Shown: piece by piece, positions 8,510 through 17,101 of the stretch
Layout: each line of letters opens with the position of its first letter
How positions within the stretch are numbered: the stretch's first letter is position 1
Source of the DNA: Actinomycetota bacterium
GTDB taxonomy: Bacteria; Actinomycetota; UBA4738; HRBIN12
Assembly (NCBI GenBank): GCA_035640355.1
Contig: DASQWI010000004.1
Span: 1-64,000, forward strand
Reading direction: 5' to 3'
Length of the DNA stretch: 64,000 nucleotides
Made by a program: the position numbers and the translations under genes
Notes under the pieces: model-generated
Database searches by the model: none
Seen by the model: the letters and a program-made list of their open reading frames with translations, nothing else
What the model was told of the DNA's origin: nothing

Positions 8510-8515
8510 ATGCTA
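8510..8515 (-). promoter_or_regulatory. -10 hexamer TAGCAT, leaderless promoter
   Basis: TANNNT hexamer ending 6 nt before the aldolase ATG. No clear -35. Same arrangement as several other genes in the window. Confidence 0.5.
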
Positions 8516-8544
8516 ACGGTTGGTTTCCGTCCTCCCCGCACGGG

Positions 8545-8550
8545 TACCTT
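8545..8550 (+). promoter_or_regulatory. -10 hexamer TACCTT, leaderless promoter
   Basis: TANNNT hexamer ending 8 nt before the GTG of the zinc-ribbon gene; supports that start. Confidence 0.45.
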
Positions 8551-8558
8551 TCGGCATC

Positions 8559-8816
8559 GTGGAAGCGATGCGCCAGGCAGGGTTGCGCTGTCCGATCTGC
8601 GGAAACGGTGTGCTGGCCGACATCGCGTATGACGAGCATCATCCGCCCGTCGATCCGCCGAAGCAGGCACCGGAGAGCGGTGAGGTCGTGACGTTCACGT
8701 GTGGTCACGAGGTCGAGGTCGGCCGTCTCGTCGACGCCGCCCGAGACGATCCCAACGTCGAACGCCGAACGTCCGACGACGTCGTCGACCCGGGAACCAC
8801 AGGGGTGGAGCCGTGA
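8559..8816 (+). CDS. Small zinc-ribbon-like protein
   Basis: 85 aa, family not recognised. An N-terminal CPIC knuckle (near residue 12) and a later TCGHE motif could bind zinc together; a conserved-looking DEHHPPVDPP stretch lies between. The C-terminal third is acidic and probably disordered. The GTG at 8559 sits 8 nt after a -10-like hexamer; an in-frame ATG at 8568 is possible. The stop overlaps the next gene as GTGA, tying this protein to the proline-rich one below. Function unknown; possibly a regulatory or scaffolding zinc finger. Confidence 0.65.
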   Translation: MEAMRQAGLRCPICGNGVLADIAYDEHHPPVDPPKQAPESGEVVTFTCGHEVEVGRLVDAARDDPNVERRTSDDVVDPGTTGVEP

Positions 8817-9115
8817 TCAGGTCCGAGGTTCCGCCACCGAGCCCACAGCCCGAGCCGTTGCCGCAGCCGGAACCGATGCCGCAGCCGGATCCCGCGCCGC
8901 AGCCTCAGCCGCCACCACGACCGGAGCCACAGCCGTCTCCGGCTCCGGAACCGGGACCCGCACCGCCGCCACAGCCGAGTCCGCCGGCGCCCTCACCGAC
9001 ACCGCCGCAGCCGTTCCCGCAGCCCGAACCTTCTCCCGAGCCCCAGCCGCCGCAGCCGAGTCCCGAACCTCCGCCCGGCCCTCCGCCGGACGTCGAGCCG
9101 CCGATCCGAGCCTAG
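8813..9115 (+). CDS. Extremely proline-rich polypeptide (PQPEP repeats)
   Basis: 100 aa, about half of them proline, in irregular PQPEP, PSPEP and PPPQP units with Gln, Glu and Ser. There is no signal peptide or membrane segment. All four proline codons are used, so the repeat pattern is kept at the protein level and is not a simple DNA repeat. Runs such as PPP should need elongation factor P. The GTG overlaps the zinc-ribbon stop (GTGA), and the gene ends in a CTAG shared with the convergent isocitrate lyase stop. No family recognised; an extended spacer or SH3/EVH1-like ligand is a guess. Confidence 0.6.
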   Translation: MIRSEVPPPSPQPEPLPQPEPMPQPDPAPQPQPPPRPEPQPSPAPEPGPAPPPQPSPPAPSPTPPQPFPQPEPSPEPQPPQPSPEPPPGPPPDVEPPIRA

Positions 9116-10446
9116 GCCGTCGCGGCTCGCCGCGCGGGTGACTCCGCCGTCTCGAACTGCGCTTCCTCCGTGGACCCACTGAGCCCCAGCGTGGATGCGT
9201 CGCCGCCGGAGACGATCGTGGCGATCCGGTCGAAGTACCCCGTCCCCACCTCGGTCTGGTGGCGTGTGGCGGTGTAGCCGAGCGCCTCCAGCTCGAACTC
9301 GCGCCGCTGCAGCCGGACGTACGCGGGCATGCCCTCGCTGGCGTAGCCGTTCGCGAGCTCGAACGCCGACGCGTTCAAGGCGTGGAACCCGGCGAGCGTC
9401 ACGAAGAGGAACCGGTACCCCATCGCCGCGAGCTCGCGCTGGAACATCGCGATCTCGTCCTCGTCCAGGTGCTTGCGCCAGTTGAAGCTCGGCGAGCAGT
9501 TGTACGCGAGGAGCTTGCCGGGGAACTCCGCGTGGATCGCCTCCGCGAACGCGCGCGCCTCGTCGAGGTCGGGCGTGGACGTCTCGCACCACAGCACGTC
9601 GGCGAGCCGCGCGTACGCCAGCCCGCGCGCGATCGCCGCATCGATGCCGTTCCGTACGCGGTAGAACCCCTCCGAGGTTCGCTCGCCCGTGAGGAACGCG
9701 CGGTCTCGTTCGTCGACGTCGTTCTGAAGGAGCGCACCGGAGAGCGCGTCCGTGCGGGCGACGAGGACAGTCGGAACGCCGAGGACATCGGACGCGAGAC
9801 GCGCCGCGGCGACCGTCCGCTCGAAGTGACGCGTCGGAACGAGAACCTTGCCGCCCATGTGTCCGCACTTCTTCTCGCTCGCCAGCTGGTCCTCGAAATG
9901 CACGCCCGCCGCGCCGGCCTCGATCATCGCCTTCATCAGCTCGAACGCGTTCAGCGGCCCACCGAACCCAGCCTCGGCGTCCGCGACGATCGGCGCGAGC
10001 CAGTACGTCCCCCGGTGGCCCTCGGACCACGCGATCTGGTCGGCGCGTAGCAACGCATTGTTGATCCGCCTGACGAGGGCGGGAACGCTGTTCGCCGGAT
10101 AGAGCGACTGATCCGGGTACGTGTGTCCGGCAGCATTCGCGTCGGCGGCCACCTGCCACCCCGAGACGTAGATCGCGTCGAGTCCCGCCTTGACCATCTC
10201 GACGGCCTGTCCTCCCGTGAGCGCGCCGAGCGTGGCCACGGACTCGCGGCTCCTCATGAGTGACCACAGCCGCTCGGCACCGAGACGGGCGAGCGAGTGC
10301 TCGACGCTGACGGAGCCCCTGAGGGCGATCACGTCCTCTGCCGTGTATGGGCGTTCGACGCCCTTCCACCGAGAGCTCGATCGCCAGTGAGTCGTGAGGT
10401 TGTCCCCTTCACGACGAGCACGTTCCTGGTGCGTGATGTCGATCAT
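9112..10446 (-). CDS. aceA: Isocitrate lyase
   Basis: 444 aa. Splits isocitrate to glyoxylate and succinate, the entry of the glyoxylate shunt used for growth on acetate or fatty acids. The catalytic KKCGH motif is at residues 192-196, with Cys195 as the active-site base. Surrounding motifs ([34 protein letters not shown]) match the family, and the length fits the short bacterial form. ATG 10446 follows a strong AAGGAGG. No malate synthase is in the window. An acyl-CoA ligase 5 kb away would provide acetyl-CoA from fatty acids, but no linkage is shown. Confidence 0.95.
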   Translation of the reverse strand: MIDITHQERARREGDNLTTHWRSSSRWKGVERPYTAEDVIALRGSVSVEHSLARLGAERLWSLMRSRESVATLGALTGGQAVEMVKAGLDAIYVSGWQVAADANAAGHTYPDQSLYPANSVPALVRRINNALLRADQIAWSEGHRGTYWLAPIVADAEAGFGGPLNAFELMKAMIEAGAAGVHFEDQLASEKKCGHMGGKVLVPTRHFERTVAAARLASDVLGVPTVLVARTDALSGALLQNDVDERDRAFLTGERTSEGFYRVRNGIDAAIARGLAYARLADVLWCETSTPDLDEARAFAEAIHAEFPGKLLAYNCSPSFNWRKHLDEDEIAMFQRELAAMGYRFLFVTLAGFHALNASAFELANGYASEGMPAYVRLQRREFELEALGYTATRHQTEVGTGYFDRIATIVSGGDASTLGLSGSTEEAQFETAESPARRAATA

Positions 10447-10621
10447 GCCCGCCTCCTTCGAAAAGCGTTCGTTGAACGGCGAGTCGAACGATCCTTGCGC
10501 TTGGCGCGGATCGAAGTGGGCACATAAGCAGGCCGTTCGGCCGGCCCGGGCGGTGCCCTAGGAGAGGGCTACCCGGAAGAACGCGGCGAAATTGAATGGC
10601 CGCTCAAGCTTCATCGAGGCG

Positions 10622-10651
10622 AGTCTGCCCCACTCGGCAGGGCCGTGTCAA
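10622..10651 (-). promoter_or_regulatory. Candidate sigma-70-type promoter of aceA
   Basis: On the minus strand a perfect TTGACA (10646-10651), 18-nt spacer, then CAGACT (10622-10627). It leaves a leader of about 170 nt before the aceA ATG. The rest of 10447-10621 shows no gene or clear structure. Confidence 0.45.
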
Positions 10652-10662
10652 ACAGCCTTGGG

Positions 10663-11538
10663 TCAGGGGACGATCTTCGAGATGGGGATCTCGAGGATGT
10701 CGGTCGCGCCACGTTCCTTGAGGAGTGGGATCAGCCGGTTCACCTGATCCTTGTCCACGACCGTCTCGACCGCGTAGCCACCTTCCTGCAGGCGCGACAC
10801 CGTGGGCGACTTCATCGCCGGAACGGCGTCGATCACGGCGGCGAGGTCGGCATCTCCCACGTTCATCTTGATGAGCACGCGCCCTTCCGCACGGATCGCC
10901 CCGAGGAGCAACGTGATCACGTCGTCCATCGCTCTGCGCTTCGGCGCGTCGGCAGCAGCGTCACGGTTCGCTACGAGGACGGGCTCCGAGGTCATCAGCG
11001 TCTCGATGACCTTCATCCCGTGCGCCCGGAGGGTGCTGCCGGTCTCCGTGACGTCGACGATCGCGTCGACGATCTCGGGCACCTTCGCCTCGGTCGCGCC
11101 GAACGACCAGACCACGCGAACGTCGATTCCGAGGTCGTCGAAGTACCGCTTCGTCAGGTTCACGAACTCCGTCGAGATCCGGGAGCCCGCCGGCATCTCC
11201 TTCGCGCTGTTCGCCGGGTGATCCGCGGGAACCGCGAGGACGACGCTCGTGCCGTGGCCAGGTCCGCTCTTGGCGTACGTGAGGGACGTCAGCACCTCGA
11301 CATCCGCGTCCGTCTCGGCGATCCAGTCCTGACCGGTGATACCGAGGTCGAACAATCCGTCCTGGACATAGAGAGGAATCTCTTGGGGCCGGAGAAGCGA
11401 GACACGATCGATCCTCTCGTCGTCGATCGTGCCGTGGTAGTCGCGGTCCGATCCGCGCCGAACGCGAAGATCGGCCTCCTCGAACAACCGAAGCGTCTGC
11501 TGCTCGAGTGAGCCCTTCGGCAGGACGAGGCGCAGCAC
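10663..11538 (-). CDS. hisG: ATP phosphoribosyltransferase (long form)
   Basis: 291 aa. First step of histidine synthesis: ATP plus PRPP to phosphoribosyl-ATP. The start LRLVLPKGSL and the segment ITGQDWIAE are typical. At about 290 residues it is the long form, with a C-terminal ACT-like domain that binds histidine for feedback inhibition and needs no HisZ. The GTG at 11538 shares one base with the hisI stop (TAGTG). It is the last gene of the his operon although it encodes the first enzyme. Confidence 0.93.
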   Translation of the reverse strand: MLRLVLPKGSLEQQTLRLFEEADLRVRRGSDRDYHGTIDDERIDRVSLLRPQEIPLYVQDGLFDLGITGQDWIAETDADVEVLTSLTYAKSGPGHGTSVVLAVPADHPANSAKEMPAGSRISTEFVNLTKRYFDDLGIDVRVVWSFGATEAKVPEIVDAIVDVTETGSTLRAHGMKVIETLMTSEPVLVANRDAAADAPKRRAMDDVITLLLGAIRAEGRVLIKMNVGDADLAAVIDAVPAMKSPTVSRLQEGGYAVETVVDKDQVNRLIPLLKERGATDILEIPISKIVP

Positions 11539-11861
11539 TACAGCCCCCGGAAGAAGCAGGACCGCTGGCCCGTGTGGCAGGCCGCGCCGACCTGGTGAAC
11601 GCGCACGAGCAGGACGTCGCCGTCGCAGTCGACGCGGATCTCCTCGACGTGCTGGACGTGACCGCTCGTTTCTCCCTTTCGCCACAGCTCCTGTCTCGAC
11701 CGGCTCCAGAAAACCGTGCGCTTCTCATCGAGCGTCCGGTCGAGCGACGCACGGTTCATCCACCCGACCATCAGCACGTCGCCGTTCTCCGCGTCTTGGA
11801 TCACAGCGGGGATCAGCCCGCGCTCGTCGAATGTGAGCTCGTCGAGGGCGACCGTCTCCAT
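11538..11861 (-). CDS. hisI: Phosphoribosyl-AMP cyclohydrolase
   Basis: 107 aa. Third step of histidine synthesis, opening the adenine ring of phosphoribosyl-AMP. Metal-binding and catalytic signature [22 protein letters not shown] is present in pieces: D-x-D-x-D-like acidic set plus the C-x-H-x-G motif with Cys and His near the C-terminus. No HisE (pyrophosphohydrolase) domain is fused, and none lies in this operon, so hisE must be elsewhere. ATG 11861 overlaps the hisF stop by one base (TGATG). Confidence 0.92.
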   Translation of the reverse strand: METVALDELTFDERGLIPAVIQDAENGDVLMVGWMNRASLDRTLDEKRTVFWSRSRQELWRKGETSGHVQHVEEIRVDCDGDVLLVRVHQVGAACHTGQRSCFFRGL

Positions 11862-12637
11862 CACGACGTCCTCACCGGGATCTGACGCTCCTCGAGATAA
11901 CGCTTCACGTCGCCGATCGTGAGCTCCTCGAAGTGGAACCTCGACGCGGCAAGAACGGCGTCGGCGCCGCCGTCGGTCAGCGCCTCCGCGAAGTGCTCGA
12001 CCCGTCCCGCGCCGCCGCTCGCGACAAGGGGGACATTCACGGCATCGCCCACCGCGCGGAGAAGACCGAGGTCGTATCCCTGCCCGGTTCCGTCTCGGTC
12101 CATGGAGGTGAGGAGAACCTCGCCCGCCCCGTGGCGTTCGGTTGCCTCGGCCGCCCACTGGACCGCGTCGCGGCCTGTCGCCGTTCGGCCGGCGTCGACG
12201 TAGACCTCCCACCCGCCGTTCCGGCGCTTCGCGTCGATCGCGATGACCATGCACTGCGTGCCGAACCGCTCGGCGCACCGGGCGAGCAACGACGGATCGC
12301 GGACCGCCGCGCTGTTGACCGCCACCTTGTCCGCGCCGGTGCGGAGCAACGTCCACACGTCCTCTTCGTTCCGAACGCCGCCGCCGACCGTGAGCGGGAT
12401 GAACACTTTCTCCGCCGTGCGACCGATCACGTCGAGTGTCGCCTGACGTCCCTCGACGGTGGCGGTGATGTCGAGGAACACCAGCTCGTCGGCGCCCTCG
12501 GCGTCGTAGCGCGCCGCCAGCTCGACGGGATCACCGGCGTCGCGAAGATCGACGAAGCGCGTGCCCTTCACGACGCGGCCGGCGTCGACGTCGAGGCACG
12601 GCACGAGGCGCTTGGCCAGCGTCGTCGACACGGTCAT
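11861..12637 (-). CDS. hisF: Imidazole glycerol phosphate synthase, cyclase subunit
   Basis: 258 aa (beta/alpha)8 barrel. Uses ammonia from HisH to close the imidazole ring, giving IGP and AICAR. The catalytic aspartates are visible in [10 protein letters not shown] near the N-terminus and in VIAIDAKRR mid-protein; phosphate-binding GGGVR and ASGGAG loops are present. ATG overlaps the hisA stop as ATGA. It forms the synthase with HisH, encoded two genes upstream. Confidence 0.95.
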   Translation of the reverse strand: MTVSTTLAKRLVPCLDVDAGRVVKGTRFVDLRDAGDPVELAARYDAEGADELVFLDITATVEGRQATLDVIGRTAEKVFIPLTVGGGVRNEEDVWTLLRTGADKVAVNSAAVRDPSLLARCAERFGTQCMVIAIDAKRRNGGWEVYVDAGRTATGRDAVQWAAEATERHGAGEVLLTSMDRDGTGQGYDLGLLRAVGDAVNVPLVASGGAGRVEHFAEALTDGGADAVLAASRFHFEELTIGDVKRYLEERQIPVRTS

Positions 12638-13335
12638 CCCCGAACGACCTCGTGCATTTTCAGCGTCCCCGCGTACATCGCCTTGCCGATCACGACGGCT
12701 TCCACGCCGATCTGGCGCAGCGCCCAGACGTCGTCGGCGACCCGAACGCCTCCGCTCGCGATCACCGGCCTGTCGGTGAGCTCGAGCGTCCGCCGGTACA
12801 GGTCGAGGTCGGGTCCGTCCATCGTTCCGTCGCGAACGATCGACGTGACGAGCATGCGCGGCGCGTTCGCTTCGTCGAGCGCCTTCAGCGCGTCGTCGAG
12901 CGAGGGTCCGTCCTCGCGCCAGCCGTGCGTCATCACGCGGCCGTCACGCACGTCGAGGGCGACGACCACGCGATCGCCGAACCGACGGACGGAGCCGGCG
13001 ACGAAATCAGGGTCCAGCGCGGCGGCGGTTCCAAGGATCGCCCGGGCCGCGCCATCCACGAGGGCCACGTCGATCGCGTCGAGCGTTCGGATGCCCCCAC
13101 CGAGCTGCACGGGGATCGCGACGTTCCGGCAGATCTCCTTGATGACCTCCCGGTTGGATCCTTCATCCCTCGCCGCATCCAGATCGACCACGTGGAGCCG
13201 ACGTGCGCCGTCCATCTCGAAGCGTCTTGCGATCTCGACGGGGTGGTCGTCGTAGGCCGTCTCGGCGTCGACGTCGCCGCGGAACAGGCGAACGCATCGC
13301 CCGCCGCGGAGGTCGATGGCGGGGATGACGATCAT
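12634..13335 (-). CDS. hisA: Phosphoribosyl isomerase HisA (possibly bifunctional PriA)
   Basis: 233 aa (beta/alpha)8 barrel. Isomerises ProFAR to PRFAR. The catalytic aspartates lie in IPAIDLRGG (Asp8) and in [13 protein letters not shown]. In actinobacteria lacking trpF the same protein (PriA) also does the tryptophan-pathway isomerisation; this cannot be decided here because trp genes are absent from the window. ATG overlaps the hisH stop (ATGA). Confidence 0.9.
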   Translation of the reverse strand: MIVIPAIDLRGGRCVRLFRGDVDAETAYDDHPVEIARRFEMDGARRLHVVDLDAARDEGSNREVIKEICRNVAIPVQLGGGIRTLDAIDVALVDGAARAILGTAAALDPDFVAGSVRRFGDRVVVALDVRDGRVMTHGWREDGPSLDDALKALDEANAPRMLVTSIVRDGTMDGPDLDLYRRTLELTDRPVIASGGVRVADDVWALRQIGVEAVVIGKAMYAGTLKMHEVVRG

Positions 13336-13958
13336 CGTGCCCTCTGTTCTGAGCTCGCCTCGACGTTGCGGACGAACTCCTCGTACAGCCTCAAGCCCCA
13401 CCGACCGGACTTCTCGGGGTGGAACTGCGTGGCGAACACGTTGTCCTTCGCGACGGCGGCGGCGAACGGCGCACCGTATCGCGTCGAGCCGACAATGCCG
13501 GGGCCGCTCGGAGGCGCGAACGAGTGGACGAAGTAGAACCACGTTTCGGGGACGTCCCGGACGTACGGATGCTCCTCGCTCCAGACCACCCGGTTCCATC
13601 CCATGTGCGGCACCTTCACGATGGCCGGGAGACGCTTCGAGACGCCCTCGAACAGTCCCATCCCGGGAACGCCGGGCGCCTCCTCGCTTCCATCGAACAG
13701 GACCTGCATGCCCACGCACACGCCGAACGTCGGCCGGCCGCTCGTCGCGAACTCCTTCACCACCGCGTCGAGGCCGCGTTCCCGAAGGTTCCGTATGCAC
13801 GCACCGAAGTGTCCAACTCCAGGAACGACCAGACCGTCGGCGTTCAGGGCTCGCGCGCCGTCCTCCGTGACGTGGACGGTCCCTCCGACATGCTCCACGG
13901 CGCGCGCGACCGAACGAAGATTGCCCATCCCGTAGTCGAGGACGGCGATCGTCCTCAG
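13332..13958 (-). CDS. hisH: Imidazole glycerol phosphate synthase, glutamine amidotransferase subunit
   Basis: 208 aa. Class I glutaminase feeding ammonia to HisF. The N-terminus RTIAVLDYGMGN, nucleophile Cys81 in GVCVGMQ, and catalytic His/Glu in QFHPEKS are all present. The start is unusual: no ATG, GTG or TTG lies near the family N-terminus. The best candidate is CTG at 13958, overlapping the hisB stop as CTGA, with AAGGGA 8 nt upstream. The alternative is GTG 14021, which would add 21 Arg-rich residues encoded inside hisB. Confidence 0.88.
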   Translation of the reverse strand: MRTIAVLDYGMGNLRSVARAVEHVGGTVHVTEDGARALNADGLVVPGVGHFGACIRNLRERGLDAVVKEFATSGRPTFGVCVGMQVLFDGSEEAPGVPGMGLFEGVSKRLPAIVKVPHMGWNRVVWSEEHPYVRDVPETWFYFVHSFAPPSGPGIVGSTRYGAPFAAAVAKDNVFATQFHPEKSGRWGLRLYEEFVRNVEASSEQRAR

Positions 13959-14542
13959 GAGAGCGTTCCCTTCGTGCTCGGAACGTCGCCGTCGCCGACG
14001 GCGACCGCCCACCGGAGGCACGTGGCGAGCGCCTTGAACTCGGCCTCCACGACGTGATGAGGCGAACGGCCGCTGACCAGCCGAACGTGCACGGTCATCT
14101 CGGCCGCCGTGGCGAACGCTCGCACGAAGTCCTCGGTCAGTCCTGAGTCGAACGTGCCGATGGTCTCCGCCGGAACGTCGACCTCGTACACGACGAACGG
14201 CCGGCCCGAAAGGTCCAACGCCACCTCGACCGCCGCCTCGTCGAGCGGAACGGTGATCGACGCGAATCGGCGGATCCCGCGTTTGTCGCCGAGAGCCTCG
14301 CGTAGCGCCCGACCGAGCACGAGCCCGACGTCCTCGACCGTGTGATGGCCGTCGACGTCGAGATCTCCCTTCGCCTCGACGGTGAGATCGAACCCTCCGT
14401 GGGTCCCAAGCTGCTGGAGCATGTGGTCGAAGAACGGCAGGCCCGTGTCGGCAGTCGCCGTCCCCGAACCGTCGAGCATGAGCTCGATGCGCACGTTGGT
14501 CTCCTTCGTGCTGCTCTCAACCGACGCCCGGCGTTCGGTCAT
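13955..14542 (-). CDS. hisB: Imidazoleglycerol-phosphate dehydratase
   Basis: 195 aa, the monofunctional actinobacterial form without the phosphatase domain. Converts IGP to imidazole acetol phosphate. Metal-binding motifs FFDHMLQQLGTHG and DGHHTVEDVG, and the second HHVVEAEFKA set, bind two Mn ions. ATG overlaps the hisC stop (ATGA). Confidence 0.95.
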   Translation of the reverse strand: MTERRASVESSTKETNVRIELMLDGSGTATADTGLPFFDHMLQQLGTHGGFDLTVEAKGDLDVDGHHTVEDVGLVLGRALREALGDKRGIRRFASITVPLDEAAVEVALDLSGRPFVVYEVDVPAETIGTFDSGLTEDFVRAFATAAEMTVHVRLVSGRSPHHVVEAEFKALATCLRWAVAVGDGDVPSTKGTLS

Positions 14543-15588
14543 CGCAACACCTCGTCGAGCGACGACAGGAACAGGTCGATCTCGTCGGGCGTGCCGGCCG
14601 AGACGCGGAGGCACCCGTCGATGAGATCGGTGAACTCGCGCACGAGCACTCCGCGCATCAAGAGTTCGTCGAACACATCGCGAGCGGGCCTGGGCGGGCG
14701 GAACAGCACGAAGTTGGCGTCGGAGGGGAAGGCCTCGACCCCGAGCGTGGGCAGCTCCTTCGAGATGCGATCGCGCTGCTCGCGGATCCTGTTGAGGATG
14801 TCGAGAGCATCGTCGCGATGATCGAGCGCCACGAGGCCCGCCGCCTGCGTGATCGCAGACAGATGGTACGGAAGCCGCACGCGACGGAGGTCCTCGACCA
14901 CCGCGCGCGCCGCCAGGCAGTACCCGATCCTCGCGCCGGCGAGCGCGAACGCCTTCGAGAACGTCCGCACGACGACGATATTCGGAAAGCGGTCCAGGAG
15001 TGGCGCGGAGCTCTCGCCGCCGAACTCCACGTACGCCTCGTCCACGACGACGAGCGCGGAGCTCCGCCGGGCGAGCTTCTCGACGATCTCGATCGGCTGC
15101 GCGTTGCCCGTCGGGTTATTCGGCGAGCACAGGAGGACGACGTCCGCCTCACCCGCAAGCGCCGCGTCGACGTCGCGCGACGACAACACCCATGGCTCCT
15201 CGAGGCTGAGCGCTACGCGCTCCCCGTTCGCGATCCAGGCCAGCCGCGAGTGAACCGCGTAGGTCGGTTCGAACACCAGCACTCGCCGCCCGGGACCTGC
15301 GTACGCCTGGAGCAGCTGCAGCAAGATCTCGTTCGAACCGTTCGCCGCCCAGGTGCCCTCGAGCGAGTGCCCGTGGAGCTCGGCCAGGCGCTCGCGAAGC
15401 GCCTCCGCGTCGCGATCCGGGTAGCGGTTCAGCTCGAGCTCCCGAACGGCCTTTGCCACGTCGTCCGCGAATCCGTTCGGCAGCGGGTACGGACACTCGT
15501 TCGTGTTCAGCCGCGCTCGAACGGGGAGCTGCGGCGCCTCGTACGGCTCGACGTCGCGAAGGCCGGGTCGCGGCGATGCCGTCGTCAC
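14539..15588 (-). CDS. hisC: Histidinol-phosphate aminotransferase
   Basis: 349 aa, fold-type I PLP enzyme. Transaminates imidazole acetol phosphate to histidinol phosphate. The PLP Lys is about residue 212 in RTFSKAFALAG, with SPNNPTGN and DEAYVEF before it, as expected for the HisC subgroup. GTG 15588 overlaps the hisD stop (GTGA). Its place inside the operon supports this role over a general aromatic aminotransferase. Confidence 0.93.
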   Translation of the reverse strand: MTTASPRPGLRDVEPYEAPQLPVRARLNTNECPYPLPNGFADDVAKAVRELELNRYPDRDAEALRERLAELHGHSLEGTWAANGSNEILLQLLQAYAGPGRRVLVFEPTYAVHSRLAWIANGERVALSLEEPWVLSSRDVDAALAGEADVVLLCSPNNPTGNAQPIEIVEKLARRSSALVVVDEAYVEFGGESSAPLLDRFPNIVVVRTFSKAFALAGARIGYCLAARAVVEDLRRVRLPYHLSAITQAAGLVALDHRDDALDILNRIREQRDRISKELPTLGVEAFPSDANFVLFRPPRPARDVFDELLMRGVLVREFTDLIDGCLRVSAGTPDEIDLFLSSLDEVLR

Positions 15589-16871
15589 GTTCTGCCCCCG
15601 TCCTCGGCGCGGATCTCGACGGCTCGCGCGTGGCCGATAAGACCCTCGCTCCGCGCGAGGGCGCTGACCTCGGGCGCAAGTCGGGCAGCCGCGTCGTCGG
15701 TCATCTCGACGACCGACGTCACGCGCACGAAGTCGGACGATCGCAGCCCGTTCGCGAACCTCGCGGTGCCCGACGTCGGGAGCACGTGGTTCGACGCGAC
15801 GCCGTAGTCGCCGAACGGCACGGGCGTGAACGGTCCGACGAAGATCGCGCCCGCCGTGCGAACCGCCGACACGAAGGAGGCCGCGTCGTCGATTGCGACC
15901 TGGAGGTGTTCCGGCGCGAGGTCGTTCACGACGTCGACCGCCTGCTCCAGGTCCTTCACGATCACCGCGCGAGCCTTCGCCAGCGCGACCTCGACGACGT
16001 CTCGACGCGCCGCCTTGGCCACCTCCGCCTCGAGCGCTTTCTCGACCGCCTCGACGAGATCGGGATCGAGCACGACCAACGTGGCGATCGCGTCCGGATC
16101 GTGCTCGGCCTGCGCCACGAGGTCCGCAGCGAGCCAACGCACGTCCGCCGTGGAACCGGCGACGATCGCGAGCTCGGTCGCGCCGGCCAGTCCGTCGATG
16201 CCGACCACGCCGGAAACCTGGCGCTTGGCCTCGGTGACGAACGCGTTTCCCGGCCCGACGATCTTGTCGACGGAAGGGACGCTGTTCGTTCCGAACGTGA
16301 GCGCGGCGATCGCTTGCGCGCCTCCCGCCTTCACGACCGTCGTGGCGCCCGCTCGTTTCGTCGCGTACATGACGAGCGGATGGATCGATCCGTCCGAGCG
16401 CGGCGGCGTGCACACGACGATCTGCCTGACGCCGGCGACGAACGCCGGCACGACGGTCATCGCGACCGACGAGGGGTACACAGCTCGACCACCCGGGACG
16501 TAGCACCCCACCGCTCCGAGCGGCGTGACGCGTTCGCCGAACCGGACCCCGTCGCGTTCGTCCCGCCATTCGATCGGCAGTTGCCGTGTATGGAGATCGA
16601 TCAAACGCTCGACGAGCGCATCGATCGCCGAGCGAAGCTCCACCGGAACGGTGTCGAATGCCGAGGCGAACTCGTCCGGCGTCGCGACGATGCCGCGTTC
16701 GCGTAAGTCGGCACCGTCGAATCGAAGCGTCAGATCGAAGAGCGCTGCGTCACCCTCACGGCGGACGCGTTCGATCGCGTCGCGAGCGGTGGCGGATACG
16801 TCGGGACCGATCTCGAGGCGCCGGGGCTCGAGCCGCTCCCTCCGATCCCGGAGGTCGAGGACCTCGAGCAC
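15585..16871 (-). CDS. hisD: Histidinol dehydrogenase
   Basis: 428 aa. Last two oxidations of histidine synthesis, histidinol to histidine with NAD and Zn. Family motifs include GCYVPGG, the long signature from VDKIVGPGN through AEHDPDA, and catalytic Glu-His in LAPEHLQ. GTG 16871 shares one base with the stop of a small membrane-protein ORF (TAGTG), the same type of junction as hisI-hisG. Confidence 0.95.
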   Translation of the reverse strand: MLEVLDLRDRRERLEPRRLEIGPDVSATARDAIERVRREGDAALFDLTLRFDGADLRERGIVATPDEFASAFDTVPVELRSAIDALVERLIDLHTRQLPIEWRDERDGVRFGERVTPLGAVGCYVPGGRAVYPSSVAMTVVPAFVAGVRQIVVCTPPRSDGSIHPLVMYATKRAGATTVVKAGGAQAIAALTFGTNSVPSVDKIVGPGNAFVTEAKRQVSGVVGIDGLAGATELAIVAGSTADVRWLAADLVAQAEHDPDAIATLVVLDPDLVEAVEKALEAEVAKAARRDVVEVALAKARAVIVKDLEQAVDVVNDLAPEHLQVAIDDAASFVSAVRTAGAIFVGPFTPVPFGDYGVASNHVLPTSGTARFANGLRSSDFVRVTSVVEMTDDAAARLAPEVSALARSEGLIGHARAVEIRAEDGGRT

Positions 16872-17023
16872 TAGTGCCCCTCGATGGCCTCGTGATGCTC
16901 CGGGGTGATGGCGCGGGACGCGCGACGGTCACGGACGAACAGGATCCAGCCGCTCGCGGAGACGACCGCGGCGGCGACGATCAACAGGCCGAGGGCCAAG
17001 AGCAGCGTCCCTTGCCGGTCCAT
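16871..17023 (-). CDS. 50-aa single-pass membrane protein at the head of the his operon
   Basis: Below usual length cut-offs but supported by context. ATG 17023 to TAG 16871-16873, the stop sharing a base with the hisD GTG. Four N-terminal residues precede a helix of about 25 hydrophobic residues (LLLALGLLIVAAAVVSASGWIL), then a basic stretch (RDRRASR) and an acidic/His tail ending EHHEAIEGH. By the positive-inside rule the C-terminus is cytoplasmic. It does not look like a histidine attenuation peptide, since His residues are few and terminal. Function unknown. Confidence 0.6.
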   Translation of the reverse strand: MDRQGTLLLALGLLIVAAAVVSASGWILFVRDRRASRAITPEHHEAIEGH

Positions 17024-17033
17024 GGGGATCGAA

Positions 17034-17039
17034 AGGGTA
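17034..17039 (-). promoter_or_regulatory. Candidate -10 (TACCCT) of the his operon
   Basis: TANNNT hexamer 10 nt upstream of the small-protein ATG. No recognisable -35, and no T-box or attenuator structure in the 78-bp gap 17024-17101. Confidence 0.35.
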
Positions 17040-17079
17040 CCCGAAACACCATGGCGCGCATGTCGTCGTTCGACTAGCC

Positions 17080-17097
17080 GCTTCCCGGTGCGGAAGC
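17080..17097 (-). terminator. Hairpin downstream of the 17102-17935 gene
   Basis: Perfect 6-bp inverted repeat GCTTCC/GGAAGC with a 6-nt loop directly after the stop of the minus-strand gene. No U-run follows, so termination is only possible. Confidence 0.3.
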
Positions 17098-17101
17098 AGC
17101 G

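Noticed and set aside
8813-9115. Proline-rich region as a DNA tandem repeat
   Set aside because: Units vary in length and codon use, with no exact tandem period, so it is better explained as coding.
11539-11685. N-terminal extension of hisG by 49 residues
   Set aside because: Arg/Pro-rich read-through inside hisI; HisG starts at the LRLVLPKGSL motif.
16871-17023. Small his-operon ORF as a histidine attenuator peptide
   Set aside because: It has few His residues, all near the C-terminus, a long hydrophobic helix, and no terminator/antiterminator pair before hisD.
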